A DNA stretch of 64,000 nt from Rhodanobacteraceae bacterium (GCA_030167125.1 CP126531.1:1488001-1552000), one strand, 5' to 3'. Shown: positions 27,523-36,421, counted from the stretch's first letter. The notes: generated by a model not told the origin, from the letters alone. A program made the numbers and translations.

Positions 27523-28494
27523 CTACCTTCTGGCTTGCGGCTCTTGACGCATCAGCGATCGCTCCCAAGAGTCACCCAAGCGGACAAAGATCCCGTCGAT
27601 ACCAAGGAACGCTCTGTCATCCGTGTCCAGTGGCATTTCATGCGCGACGGGCGCGCCAGTCGCGCCAACCTCCCGATGCCCAAGTTCTTCCATGCGTGCG
27701 TCATCAAGCCCGACAACCAGATCAGACGAGTCAATCCGAACTGTACGAACCCTTCGATCCAAAATTCTCTCCTCGCTGACTTCACGATTTTCGAAGAGTG
27801 ACTTGAAGGGGCGGTAGTAAACGTCGCGAAACTGGTTTCGCTCCACCCACCATTCCGTACCCTTGTCGCTCGCCTCTGTCGGAGGGTCATCCGCAACCAG
27901 CGTTAGGCGCCCGTTCGAAAAGCTTGTTACCAGGCCAATCGACAAGCTTGGGGCTACCCCTGAGATAAGGGCCACTTGTGATGCCTGCACCTTGGCCTTG
28001 ATCAACGCGACATCGTCGTGACCATTCGTTCTCCCTTTGGATTCGGCTACAACCCAGTTTCCTGCTGCATCCGCTCCAAAAAGGTCTGGCCGCCCTCCAC
28101 TCGGAATGAGGGCAACGCCAAATTGTTGGCGGTAAACATCGACATGCATGAGCCATGGAACATTCAAGCTCCTAGCTACGAATGCCTTAGTAAGCGTGAG
28201 GCCCATGAAGTACGAAATCGCCCCCTTCTCGGAGGGGTCCAGCCCGCTGTAAGCAGAAGACCTGCCAAAAAACCGGTCAGGCATTTCCAGAAGATTGGCG
28301 TAAATTATCGCTGTGCGATACACCATCTCGAACATGGAATAGGTGCCATGCTGGACCATGTGCGCCAGCGAGCCCTTGCCTACTGAAATCGCGGCCCAGA
28401 CCAACTCCGCCCACGATACGTCTATGGCCCTCAGTCCGTCTTTTACGGCAGACCTTATCGGAAAATTGCTTGTCTTCAAAAAGACTAGTGGCAC
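27523..28494 (-). CDS. Putative PD-(D/E)XK nuclease-like protein of the restriction-modification operon
   Basis: 323 residues from a GTG three bases after the Mod stop, so it is the last gene of the defence operon. Residues 135-153 read RPDLFGADAAGNWVVAESK, a good PD-x13-ExK nuclease core (Asp137, Glu151, Lys153) followed by GRTNGHDD. Before it lies a helical region (FEMVYRTAIIYANLLEM). The rest shows no known domain. Base composition is more AT-rich than the surrounding core genes, which fits transfer. It may be an accessory endonuclease or a specificity or immunity factor. The function is inferred from motif and context only. Confidence 0.65.
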   Translation of the reverse strand: MPLVFLKTSNFPIRSAVKDGLRAIDVSWAELVWAAISVGKGSLAHMVQHGTYSMFEMVYRTAIIYANLLEMPDRFFGRSSAYSGLDPSEKGAISYFMGLTLTKAFVARSLNVPWLMHVDVYRQQFGVALIPSGGRPDLFGADAAGNWVVAESKGRTNGHDDVALIKAKVQASQVALISGVAPSLSIGLVTSFSNGRLTLVADDPPTEASDKGTEWWVERNQFRDVYYRPFKSLFENREVSEERILDRRVRTVRIDSSDLVVGLDDARMEELGHREVGATGAPVAHEMPLDTDDRAFLGIDGIFVRLGDSWERSLMRQEPQARR

Positions 28495-28497
28495 GGC

Positions 28498-29968
28498 CTA
28501 TCCCACGTTGACGGGCACCAGTGTCATGGTGTCGTTGCCGAAGATGTCGATGACCTTCACAGCCACGATGTAGCGGCCGGGGCGGTCGTAGGTGTGTTCG
28601 GCGGTGGTGAGTTCCAACTCGCGCTGCTTGCGGGTGCGGAAGCTCTGCCACTCGTTCTCGAAAATATAACCACCGGTCCAGTGTTCCTCGAATTCCAGCG
28701 GCATGTTGGCTTGCGGGCCTTCAAGGCCGGGCAGCACGCCACCGGGGCCGGCGCCAACGGGCACCTTGACGATTTCCCTGCGCGATTCGTAGTCGAAGTC
28801 CACCGCCCAGTAGTCCACCCAGTCGGTCCAGTGCTTGGTCAGCACTTCCCTCGACACCACGCCGTGCTTGTCCTTGGAAATCTTGATCAGCTTGCCCTGC
28901 TCGCAGATCACGCCGTTCTTGCCGTCCTTCAGGTTGGCGATGGCGGCCTCGGCGGCGCCTTGGGTGTAATAGACGGAGAAATCGGTCAGCTCGATCTGCA
29001 GGGTGAGCTTTTCCTTGGCCGACTTGCCTTTCGCGTAGCGCGGCGTGGCTTCGACGAAGGAAATGTCGTGGAACACGACCTGGCCCTTGTCCACCGCGCG
29101 CTTGTCGAACACTTCGGCCGGGATGTACTTGGGCGTGAGGTCGATGCCCTTGGCCTTGGCCTCGTCCAGCACCGCGGGGAACAAACCCATCTCGAACTCG
29201 AAGGCCAGCACGTCGCAGCGGGTCGCGCCGCGCTTGCGGCATTGCATGATCACTTCCTCGACGAACAAGCGCCCGACCGGCAGGTTGATCGGGCCGATCA
29301 CCACCAGCCGCGCGCCGAGCTTGCCGTCGAAGAATCCATCATTGGGCAGGGCTTCGCCCTTGTAGGCGCGCAGGATCAATTCGCGGAATTCGCGTTCCTT
29401 GGTCTGCAGCGCGGCTTCGCGCTGCTCGGGTGTCAGCCTGCCGCCGACGTTCAAATACGCCTGCCGCTCGTAGCGGCCGAGGTTCAGCACCTCGAAGGCG
29501 CGGAAGTTCTGGTCCGCCACCTTCAGTTCACGCTGCATGCCGATCAAGCGCTTGCGGGTGGTGTGGATCGCGAACTTGCCGAGGTCGGTAGCGATCCACT
29601 TGCGGCCGAGCTTTTCCGCAACCGCGGCGGTGGTGCCGGAGCCGCAGAAGAAATCCCCAATTATGTCTCCCTCGTTTGACGATATCTTGATGATGCGTTC
29701 TAGCAAAGCTTCTGGCTTTTGTGTTGGATAGCCAACCTTTTCTTTGTTTGCTGGACCGGTGGGAACCTTGATGTCCGTCCACCAATCGGTTACAGGCGTC
29801 CCGCGGTCTACATCAACGATTACACCCTTGTGGACGTTGCGCATCCTTTTAGCAGTCAATTCGTTATAAGGGCGGTACTGCACATTGAAGATATGGTCGT
29901 TTCCTTTTCTATACTTAAAAATGACGTGGTGCTTTCTTGGTAAGTCGTCATCTGGAATCGCTCCGCCG
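28498..29968 (-). pseudogene. 3' part of a type III-like adenine DNA methyltransferase (Mod), cut by IS5
   Basis: This is the downstream half of the interrupted methyltransferase gene, 489 full codons plus stop. It starts with SGGAIPDDDLPRKHHVIFKY and holds the AdoMet motif GDFFCGSGTTAAVAEKLGRKW. A C-terminal region of about 330 residues follows, ending in a beta-strand module (YDRPGRYIVAVKVIDIFGND). Joined to 31159-31838 it gives one frame of 717 codons. An ATG at 30021 would extend this half, but those residues come from the IS end. Without the upstream DPPF half it cannot methylate DNA. Confidence 0.88.
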
Positions 29969-29972
29969 CTAA

Positions 29973-31158
29973 GGAAGGTCTGAACTATTCGTTTGTTTGA
30001 AGTGCATTCTGTCCACGACATGGAGTCGGTGATGCGAATAGGTTATTTGGATATTGATAGTGGCCTTTCGGTGTGCTTGTGGAGCTCTGATCAACCCCTG
30101 TTTCCCGATTCACGGGCACACTTCACCCATCGTGGTCAGCAATCTCCGCCGCGCCATCCACAGATTCGTGAGCGCAAACAGGGTGACGACCTGCGCGGTG
30201 TTCTTGGCCAGTCCCTTGTAGCGCACGTTCCGATAACCGAACTGGCACTTCAGGACGCGGAACGGATGTTCCACCTTCGCACGCACCGAGGCCTTGAGGT
30301 GCTCGATCTGCTCGTGCAACTCGCGCAGTTCCCGGTCGACCACCGCCTTGACCTTGCCGCGCTTGGCCGCAATGAACCAATCGCGCCCGCGCTTGGGCTT
30401 CACGCGCTTTTCCGCACCTGTGTAGCCGGCATCGGCGTAGACGCTGGTCTCCTTGCCGTGCAACAACTTGTCCACCTCGGTGACGTCGCCGGCGTTGGCC
30501 GCGGTCGTAGTCACCGTGTGCACCAGCCCCGATGCGGCATCCACCCCAATGTGCGCCTTCATGCCGAAGTACCACTGGTTGCCCTTCTTGGTCTGGTGCA
30601 TCTCGGGATCGCGCGATTTGGCTTGGTTCTTGGTCGAGGGCGAGGCCGCGATCAAGGTCGCATCCACGATCGTCCCTGCGCGCAACAGCAGCTTGTGCTC
30701 CCCGAGATGCGCGTTCACCACCGCCAGGATCTGCGTCGCGAAGCCGTGCCGTTCCAGCCAGCGCCGGAACTTCAGGATCGTCGTCTCGTCCGGAATCGCG
30801 TCCTCGTTCAACTCCAATCCTGCAAACCGCCGCATCGACTCGATCTCGTACAACGCATCTTCCATCGCAGGATCGGACAATGCGTACCACTGCTGCATGA
30901 AGTGGATGCGCAGCATGCTCGCAAGCGCCATCGGCGGTCGCCCGCGGCGGCCGCTGGTCGGATACGCGGGCGCCAGCAACGCCAGCAGTGCATCCCACGG
31001 CACCACCTTGTCCATCTCGGCCAGGAACACCTCGCGGCGCGTGCGTCGCTTCTTGGCATCGAAGTTCAACGATGCGAACGTGGCTTGCTTCATCGGTGGC
31101 AGTTCCGGTTCGGCGATGTGGCTATGATGCCTCAGACGGGGAATAAATCAGACGTTCC
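29973..31158 (-). mobile_element. Complete IS5-group insertion sequence, 1186 bp
   Basis: Terminal inverted repeats read inward as GGAAGGTCTGAACTATTCG (left, from 29973) and GGAACGTCTGATTTATTCC (right, from 31158 on the minus strand), with 15 of 19 positions equal. Both ends are flanked by CTAA (29969-29972 and 31159-31162), the 4-bp YTAR target duplication of the IS5 group. The element holds one full transposase gene. Removing element plus one CTAA restores the Mod reading frame, so the insertion is intact and probably recent. Confidence 0.95.
30110..31093 (-). CDS. IS5-family DDE transposase
   Basis: 327 residues, full length for the group. It is very like the IS5 transposase: SKRRTRREVF-type start (KKRRTRREVFLAEMDKVVPW), LRIHFMQQWYALSDPAMEDALYEI, and DPEMHQTKKGNQWYFGMKAHIGVDA. 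The catalytic triad is assignable to Asp in GTIVDATLIAA, Asp in VYADAGYTGAEKR and Glu in ASVRAKVEHPFRVLK. No frameshift or stop is seen, so the element could still be active. Confidence 0.96.
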   Translation of the reverse strand: MKQATFASLNFDAKKRRTRREVFLAEMDKVVPWDALLALLAPAYPTSGRRGRPPMALASMLRIHFMQQWYALSDPAMEDALYEIESMRRFAGLELNEDAIPDETTILKFRRWLERHGFATQILAVVNAHLGEHKLLLRAGTIVDATLIAASPSTKNQAKSRDPEMHQTKKGNQWYFGMKAHIGVDAASGLVHTVTTTAANAGDVTEVDKLLHGKETSVYADAGYTGAEKRVKPKRGRDWFIAAKRGKVKAVVDRELRELHEQIEHLKASVRAKVEHPFRVLKCQFGYRNVRYKGLAKNTAQVVTLFALTNLWMARRRLLTTMGEVCP

Positions 31159-31838
31159 CTAAACGTCCAGACAATTTCGTTTCGATATCGGTCGCGCCCA
31201 AAAATCTCGTCCATGGCCAAACGGATGTAACTGTTGACCCGGTAGTCACACTGCAGGTACAGACTCCCATCCTCCGCCAACAAATCTCGCATCAGAATCA
31301 ACCGTTCGTAGATCATGCTGATGAAGGAATCTGTGCCGCGGCCCCAGGTGTCGCGGTAGGCGATCTGCTCCAGCAGATTGGGTTCCTTGTGGAAGGTTTC
31401 GCCGCCGATCTCGACGTCCATCGAGAAATCCGCGCCGACATCGAACGGCGGGTCGATGTAGATCAGCTTCAAGCCGCCGGCATCCTCGATCTGGCGGCGC
31501 AGCGCGCCGGCCTTCAGTGACGACAGGATCAGCTTGTTGTCGCCCCAGATCAGCTTGTTGGTCCAGCCCTGGGTCTGGCGACCGCGCGCGTCGAACAGTT
31601 CGCGCTGGGTTTTGGTTTCCTTGCGCGGCTCGTCCACGTGTTCCAGCGTCTGGAACGGCAGCACCGTGGTGCACACGTCGCGGGTCTTCCCGTTCCACAC
31701 CAGCTCCACCTCGCGCTTGTCGGCGAACAGGATGAAGCGGTACTTCTCCGGCAGCGGCTGGCCATTGCGGATGAGCTCCGTCAGGTCGCGCTTCTCGGCG
31801 TCGGAGAGTTCGTAGGCGGGCGGCGTGTTCTTGGGCAT
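31159..31838 (-). pseudogene. 5' part of a type III-like adenine DNA methyltransferase (Mod), cut by IS5
   Basis: This upstream half begins MPKNTPPAYELSDAEKRDL (ATG 31838, AAAGG upstream; a start at 31853 would add five residues). It contains the catalytic motif IYIDPPFDVG at residues 127-136. It reads to NEIVWTF at the IS junction, after which the frame runs 38 bases into the IS to a stop. In this family DPPF precedes the AdoMet motif (beta order), and the insertion separates the two. The start region has been duplicated: see the 31787-31960 repeat. Confidence 0.88.
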
Positions 31839-31960
31839 CTCGGGGCCTTTCAAGCAACAGCTGGATTCCGGGTTCCGCCTGCGGCGGCCCCGGAATGACG
31901 AGCAAAAGCGCGCTTCTCGGCGTCGGAAAGTTCGTAGGCGGGCGGCGCGTTCTTGGGCAT
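31787..31960. repeat. 52-bp direct duplication of the Mod 5' end flanking a palindromic repeat
   Basis: 31787-31838 and 31909-31960 are the same 52 bases with two mismatches, 122 bases apart. Each copy encodes MPKN(T/A)PPAYELSDAEKR on the minus strand. The 70-bp spacer carries an ATTCCGGG-family inverted repeat (31865-31900). The right copy has its ATG two bases after the RhuM stop, the expected operon start, but runs out of frame. The left copy, with its own ribosome site in the spacer, is the one now used. Confidence 0.88.
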
Positions 31961-31962
31961 GG

Positions 31963-33006
31963 TCAGGATTTTGGCGGTTTGCGCGGCGGTTTCGGCAGCC
32001 GTTTCACGGCTTGCTCGAACGCGGCTTCGTCGGCCTGTGCTTCGGCCATCAGCCGGCGGGCATGGAATTTTTCGTATTGATCCAGCGCCAGTCGATCGGC
32101 GACGGCCTTGGACACCTTGCCGGCGTCGCGCAGGATGTCGCGCTGGTTGAATTCGAGGAAGGCATCCAGCCGTTCGCGCCAATCGCGCATGTACAGCACG
32201 CGGCGGCGGCGCGCCTGGTCCTCGGCGTAGTCGAGGTACATGCCGACGATGCGGTTGAGTTCGCCGATCTCGTCGGCGTGCAGGTAGTTTTTGGCCACCG
32301 TGACATCGGCCTTGCGTACCTTGGCGCTTTTCCAGCTGGTCAGGCCCATGTTGGGCTGCGTGGCGTCGGCGCGCTCGGCGATCAGTTGCGGTGCGGTCTT
32401 GCCGGTGGCGGCCCAGTGCAGCTTGTTCTGGATGATCTGGAAGAACTCGTGGGTTTCCGTGGCCTCGGGCCGGTAGTCGGCGGCGAGCGCGAAGATGTCG
32501 CGCACTTTCAGGTACATCCGCTTTTCGCTGGCACGGATGTCGCGGATGCGCTCCAGCAGTTCATCGAAGTAGTCGGGCGTGTCCGGGCCGGGCGGGTTCT
32601 TCAGGCGTTCGTCGTCCAGCACGAAGCCCTTGACCAGGTATTCCTTGAGCCGCGCCGTAGCCCACTGGCGAAACGCGGTGCCACGCGCCGAGCGCACGCG
32701 GTAGCCGACGGCGAGGATGGCGTCGAGGTTGTAATGGTCGAGGTTGCGGGCGACTTGTCGGCCACCCTCCGGGCGAACCATTCGGAATTTCCGAATGGTT
32801 CGTTCAGGTTCCAGCTCACCCTCGGCGTAAATGCCCTTCAAGTGCTCATTGATGGTGGGTGGCGTCACCTGAAACAGTTCGGCAAGCTGCGGCTGGGTCA
32901 TCCACAGGGTTTCGTCCGCGAGGCGGCATTCGATGCGGGTGCGTCCGTCCTCGGTCTGGTAGAGCAACATTTCGCCCGCGGGTGGTGCGATTTCCTTGCG
33001 CGGCAT
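31963..33006 (-). CDS. RhuM family protein
   Basis: 347 residues. It matches the virulence-associated RhuM family: GEMLLYQTEDGRTRIECRLADETLWMTQPQLAELF, then TINEHLKGIYAEGELEPERTIRKF, ARNLDHYNLDAILAVGYRVRSARGTAFRQWATARLKEYLVKGF. The C-terminal half is helical and charged. RhuM proteins are often found beside restriction systems, but their biochemical role is unknown. It starts 2 bases after the Res stop and ends 2 bases before the original Mod start, so it is tightly coupled within the operon. Confidence 0.9.
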   Translation of the reverse strand: MPRKEIAPPAGEMLLYQTEDGRTRIECRLADETLWMTQPQLAELFQVTPPTINEHLKGIYAEGELEPERTIRKFRMVRPEGGRQVARNLDHYNLDAILAVGYRVRSARGTAFRQWATARLKEYLVKGFVLDDERLKNPPGPDTPDYFDELLERIRDIRASEKRMYLKVRDIFALAADYRPEATETHEFFQIIQNKLHWAATGKTAPQLIAERADATQPNMGLTSWKSAKVRKADVTVAKNYLHADEIGELNRIVGMYLDYAEDQARRRRVLYMRDWRERLDAFLEFNQRDILRDAGKVSKAVADRLALDQYEKFHARRLMAEAQADEAAFEQAVKRLPKPPRKPPKS

Positions 33007-33008
33007 GG

Positions 33009-35726
33009 TCAGTCCTTCTGGTAATCCCGGAACGTCGCGACCAGCCCCGCGAACGTCGGCGGCTTGTGCGCTTCGAAGCCGGCTTCGTCAACGAACACGA
33101 AACCATAAGCCGGGCCGCCGCCGACCTTGCTCGCCTGCGTCGCGTCCGCGCACCACTGCGCGAGACGCTTCATCTTCTGCGGCAGGTCGATTTCCTCACG
33201 GCCCTTGGTTTCGACGATCCAGACGTTGCCGTCGTCGGTCTTGGCGATGAAATCGGGTACGTAGTTGGACAGGTCGCCGTCGGCCTTTACATAGTCGAGC
33301 TTGAAGCCGACGGCCAGATAGTTCTTGCTGTGGCTGACCACGTCGGGCGCGTCTTCGAGGAACTTGGCGAAGGCCAGTTCGAAGCCCCCGGCATTGGGTT
33401 CCGCGACCATCTTGTTGAACACCGATTTCCTTGCCGGCAGGTATGGGCGATCCATGGTGCGGAATGGCCGAGTGTCGCGCAAGCGAATCCAGTCTTCGAT
33501 GCGGGCATTGTCGCTGTCGCTGACCGTGAGCGCGTTGATGGCCCGCTTGAAACTGTCATACAGCACCTTGCCGGGTTCCGGCTCGGACAGGTTGCGCAAT
33601 ATGACCGGGTCCCCGAGGTCCACCGGCGAGCTGTCAAAGAGGTGTTCGCGCACGAAATCGCGCACCTTGGGATACAGCGCGTCGTAACCGCCAACCAGGC
33701 GCAGGTCCTTCAAAAGCTGCCGCGCGAAGAAGCCGATCACCGAACGCCAGTCGGGCGGACCGCCGCCGTCGAGTTGCACGACGTGGTGCTGCGCGTCGTC
33801 CAGCATGGTCTTGAACACGATCTCGCGCGTCTGCTCCGGCGTGAAGGACTTGAGCGGAAGCCTGGTGTTGCCGAAGCCGGACGGGTCCAGCGCATCGAGG
33901 TTCTTGTAGTCGCGGTGGTAGCGGCGCGCGAGCTTAGGGATGGCGATGTCGAGCGCGTCGATGTCCTTTTCCTTGTTCTGCACGTCGACTTCAACCACCA
34001 GCGAATCCCTGGGCTTCGCACCGCCGCCCATGGGGCGGTATTCGAGTTCCACGCCCTCGCTCTGGATCGATTCGACAAAGTCCATGAACGCCGGCGTGCC
34101 CATCACCGAGACGGTTTCCGCCACGCCCGTGCCGAAATACATGCGTCGCAGGCCGCGGCCCAGCGTCTGCTCGGGGAGGATGTTGCTCTTGGATGAATAG
34201 GCGCGCAGTCCCACGATGGTGGTTACATTGCGTACGTCCCAACCCTCCTTCAGCATCAGCACCGAGACGATGGCCTTGTAGGGACTCTCCCAGGTGTCGA
34301 TGTCGTTGGAAGCCTTGCGCAACACGGCGAGTTCGTCGTTCTTCTTGCTGGTGGCCGCCTCGCTGATCTCGCCGTTCTTCTTGGTGTGGATCACCAACAC
34401 TGCGCCGGCCAGCTCCGGTGCGATCTTTTCCAGATGTGCACCGACTTCGTCGCAATTGCGGGTGTCGTCCACCATCACAAACAGCACGGCTTTCTTGCCG
34501 AGCTTTTCGTTCTCCGCGTAGCTCTTGCGCCATTCCTCGACGCCGAGACGCAAGTAGTCGTCGAAGCGCTCCGAAAAGATCGCGCTCTGCTGTTCCGAGA
34601 GTTTGGCTCGACTCGCCGCATCCGGCAGCACCGGGTGCTTGACCACGTTCTGGTGGATGGCTTCCACCAGCGGGTAGTCGGATACCGTCTGGACGAAAAT
34701 CGCGCCGTTGTCGTGGCGCGGGGTTGCCGTCACGTCAATTTGCAGCGCCAGTCGCCCGTCGCGCTGCAGCATGCGGTGGTGGATATCCTGGATGGACTTG
34801 AACCACGCCATCCGTGGGTCGTGGATGTGATGGGCCTCGTCGTTGAATACGGCGAGTTCCTCGATCTCGCGCACGATTTCACCAAGATCCGTCTGGCTGT
34901 CGGTGGTTTTGCCGACTGGTTTAGGACCGAAAGGCGCGAGGAAGTAGTCGCGCAGGTCGTCGTCTTCCAGCGAGGGGATATGAGGCTCGCCGAGGTAGAC
35001 GCGATGGATGTTGGTGAGGAACAGGTTGCCGACCGGCCGCACCACATGTACATCATCCTGGATGTGCAGCGCGATCTGGAAATCGTCGCGCCAGTTCCGG
35101 CCTTCGAAACCGTTGTCCGGCAACACCGGATCGTTGAAGAAAATCTTCAGGCCGTCGAAGTCGGTGCGCAAACGGTCCAGCACGATGATGTTGGGGGCTA
35201 TCAGCAGGAAATTGCGCGCGAGCGGTGAGTCGGGCTCGTACAGCTTGTGAAAGTAGCTCCAGGCGATCAGCAACGAAAGCACTTTGGTCTTGCCCGAACC
35301 GGTCGCCATCTTGATCACATAGCGCGTCCAGCTCTCGTCGAACATGCCGGCCGATACCGCACCGGATGCGTCGAAGCGCATCAGATCGAATTTGTCTCGG
35401 GCCTGTTTGACGTCATACAGCCAGATCACGGTCTCGACCGCTTCGCGCTGCGCGAAGTAGTAGCGAAACGGCGTTTCGGTCCCATCGGCCTGTTCGACCA
35501 AGTGCCCGGCCTGGAACCACCAGCGCAGAAGCGCATGCGAAGTCCCGGAGGCACCGGGATATCCCGCTTCCCGCCAGGCACTTACCTCGTCGCGAATCTT
35601 GGCGACCAGTGGCGGAAGGAGCTTTTCGTACGCGGTGCCGCGCAATTCTTCCGCCGCGGGAAACCAGCGCGTGGCGGGATTCGGTACGTCGTAAGGCGAC
35701 GACGGAAATTCAGCATGAAGTGCCAT
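33009..35726 (-). CDS. Type III restriction enzyme Res-like helicase-nuclease
   Basis: 905 residues. Superfamily 2 helicase motifs are clear: Walker A MATGSGKTKV (140-149), DEAH box FNDEAHHIH (296-299), VTATPRHDNG, then motif V/VI region MLKEGWDVRNV and QTLGRGLRR. The C-terminal nuclease core is PD825...E839-T-K841 (YVPDFIAKTDDGNVW, VETKGREE). In type III systems Res needs Mod to find its site, so with Mod broken this protein should be idle. It is preceded after 31 bases by a ribbon-helix-helix gene. Confidence 0.92.
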   Translation of the reverse strand: MALHAEFPSSPYDVPNPATRWFPAAEELRGTAYEKLLPPLVAKIRDEVSAWREAGYPGASGTSHALLRWWFQAGHLVEQADGTETPFRYYFAQREAVETVIWLYDVKQARDKFDLMRFDASGAVSAGMFDESWTRYVIKMATGSGKTKVLSLLIAWSYFHKLYEPDSPLARNFLLIAPNIIVLDRLRTDFDGLKIFFNDPVLPDNGFEGRNWRDDFQIALHIQDDVHVVRPVGNLFLTNIHRVYLGEPHIPSLEDDDLRDYFLAPFGPKPVGKTTDSQTDLGEIVREIEELAVFNDEAHHIHDPRMAWFKSIQDIHHRMLQRDGRLALQIDVTATPRHDNGAIFVQTVSDYPLVEAIHQNVVKHPVLPDAASRAKLSEQQSAIFSERFDDYLRLGVEEWRKSYAENEKLGKKAVLFVMVDDTRNCDEVGAHLEKIAPELAGAVLVIHTKKNGEISEAATSKKNDELAVLRKASNDIDTWESPYKAIVSVLMLKEGWDVRNVTTIVGLRAYSSKSNILPEQTLGRGLRRMYFGTGVAETVSVMGTPAFMDFVESIQSEGVELEYRPMGGGAKPRDSLVVEVDVQNKEKDIDALDIAIPKLARRYHRDYKNLDALDPSGFGNTRLPLKSFTPEQTREIVFKTMLDDAQHHVVQLDGGGPPDWRSVIGFFARQLLKDLRLVGGYDALYPKVRDFVREHLFDSSPVDLGDPVILRNLSEPEPGKVLYDSFKRAINALTVSDSDNARIEDWIRLRDTRPFRTMDRPYLPARKSVFNKMVAEPNAGGFELAFAKFLEDAPDVVSHSKNYLAVGFKLDYVKADGDLSNYVPDFIAKTDDGNVWIVETKGREEIDLPQKMKRLAQWCADATQASKVGGGPAYGFVFVDEAGFEAHKPPTFAGLVATFRDYQKD

Positions 35727-35757
35727 TCAACATATCGCCCCTGTATTCATGTGTACC

Positions 35758-36039
35758 TCAAGCCGCCGCGTCACGCATCGCGTCTTCCAGCACCTTGCCG
35801 GAGACGCCGCGTTTCCTCAGTGCGCGCGCGAAGCGTTCGACAGCGTCCGAAGTGTAAACCGTCTCGTCCCGGCGCAGGCCCTCGCTGATGTAGGCCTTGA
35901 GCAGGGTCTGGTAGCCGGCGTAGCCCTTGTGCGGCGCGATGGCTTTGAGGCTGTCCACCACATCCACGGGGATGCGCAACGTGATGCTGGTGACGGGACG
36001 ATCGCGCAGCATGCGTTGTTTCAGTTTTTCATTGAGCAT
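35758..36039 (-). CDS. Ribbon-helix-helix (CopG/BrnA-like) DNA-binding protein
   Basis: 93 residues with an AGGAGG site. The ribbon-helix-helix region is SITLRIPVDVVDSLKAIA, GYAGYQTLLKAYISEGLRRDE. Such proteins are usually antitoxins that repress their own operon, but no toxin gene adjoins. It is the first gene of the likely operon leading into Res, RhuM and Mod, and a perfect palindrome overlapping a promoter lies 52 bases upstream. It may therefore be the control protein of the restriction operon. That role is inference. Confidence 0.8.
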   Translation of the reverse strand: MLNEKLKQRMLRDRPVTSITLRIPVDVVDSLKAIAPHKGYAGYQTLLKAYISEGLRRDETVYTSDAVERFARALRKRGVSGKVLEDAMRDAAA

Positions 36040-36077
36040 ACAAAGCCTCCTCTGCAGGCTCGACGCGTCGCCGCAGA

Positions 36078-36109
36078 TGATTCCGCATCTGTATTGACTA
36101 TGTCAATAC
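36078..36109 (-). promoter_or_regulatory. Promoter with palindromic operator for the defence operon
   Basis: A perfect palindrome GTATTGACTATGTCAATAC (arms of 8, loop of 3) lies at 36091-36109. On the minus strand it includes a consensus -35 (TTGACA, 36101-36106). An AATCAT -10-like element lies 18 bases further. An extra TTGAC half-site adjoins at 36110-36115. Binding of the downstream ribbon-helix-helix protein here would block its promoter. Confidence 0.65.
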
Positions 36110-36184
36110 ATTGACGAAGGCGCCATGGGGCAAACTCGCCCGAACCAGCTTTGGCCGTTGCGCGAGGGATCCCAGGCGCGGAGG

Positions 36185-36421
36185 TCACAACTCGTCCAGC
36201 GTGATCTTGATGCGGCGCTCGCGGCCGCGCTGGCGCACCAGCCGGGCCAAGCCACGGTCCTCTCGCCTGTCCGCGGATTCGCAAGCATCTGTCAGTGACT
36301 GCATGGATGTGAACCAGACCTTCGGCTCGTCGGCGGCCGGTTTGCGCTCGCCGCGCGCGATGGCGCACGCACGAGCGCGGATTGCTTCCTGGGATGCGAT
36401 TCCGATGATCTGCTTTTTCAT
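36185..36421 (-). pseudogene. Remnant of a small helix-turn-helix regulator
   Basis: The first 43 residues (KKQIIGIASQEAIRARACAI, then ARGERKPAADEPKVWFTSMQ) match the N-terminus of a family of small predicted transcriptional regulators of about 110-130 residues. After SMQSL the sequence loses similarity and the winged-helix part is missing; the frame ends RERRIKITLDEL. An internal deletion or frameshift is likely. The remaining protein would be 78 residues. It lies between the operon promoter and the VapBC cassette. Confidence 0.5.

Noticed and set aside
27443..27801. Continuation of a plus-strand frame past the small cysteine-rich gene
   Set aside because: It only overlaps the end of the PD-(D/E)XK-like gene on the other strand and has no features of its own.
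29969..30021. ATG at 30021 as the start of an independent shorter methyltransferase
   Set aside because: The first 17 residues are encoded by the IS terminal region, and the protein would lack the catalytic DPPF motif.
32859..34196. Plus-strand frame opposite Res and RhuM
   Set aside because: Antisense to helicase motifs, with His/Arg/Val-rich composition typical of shadow frames.
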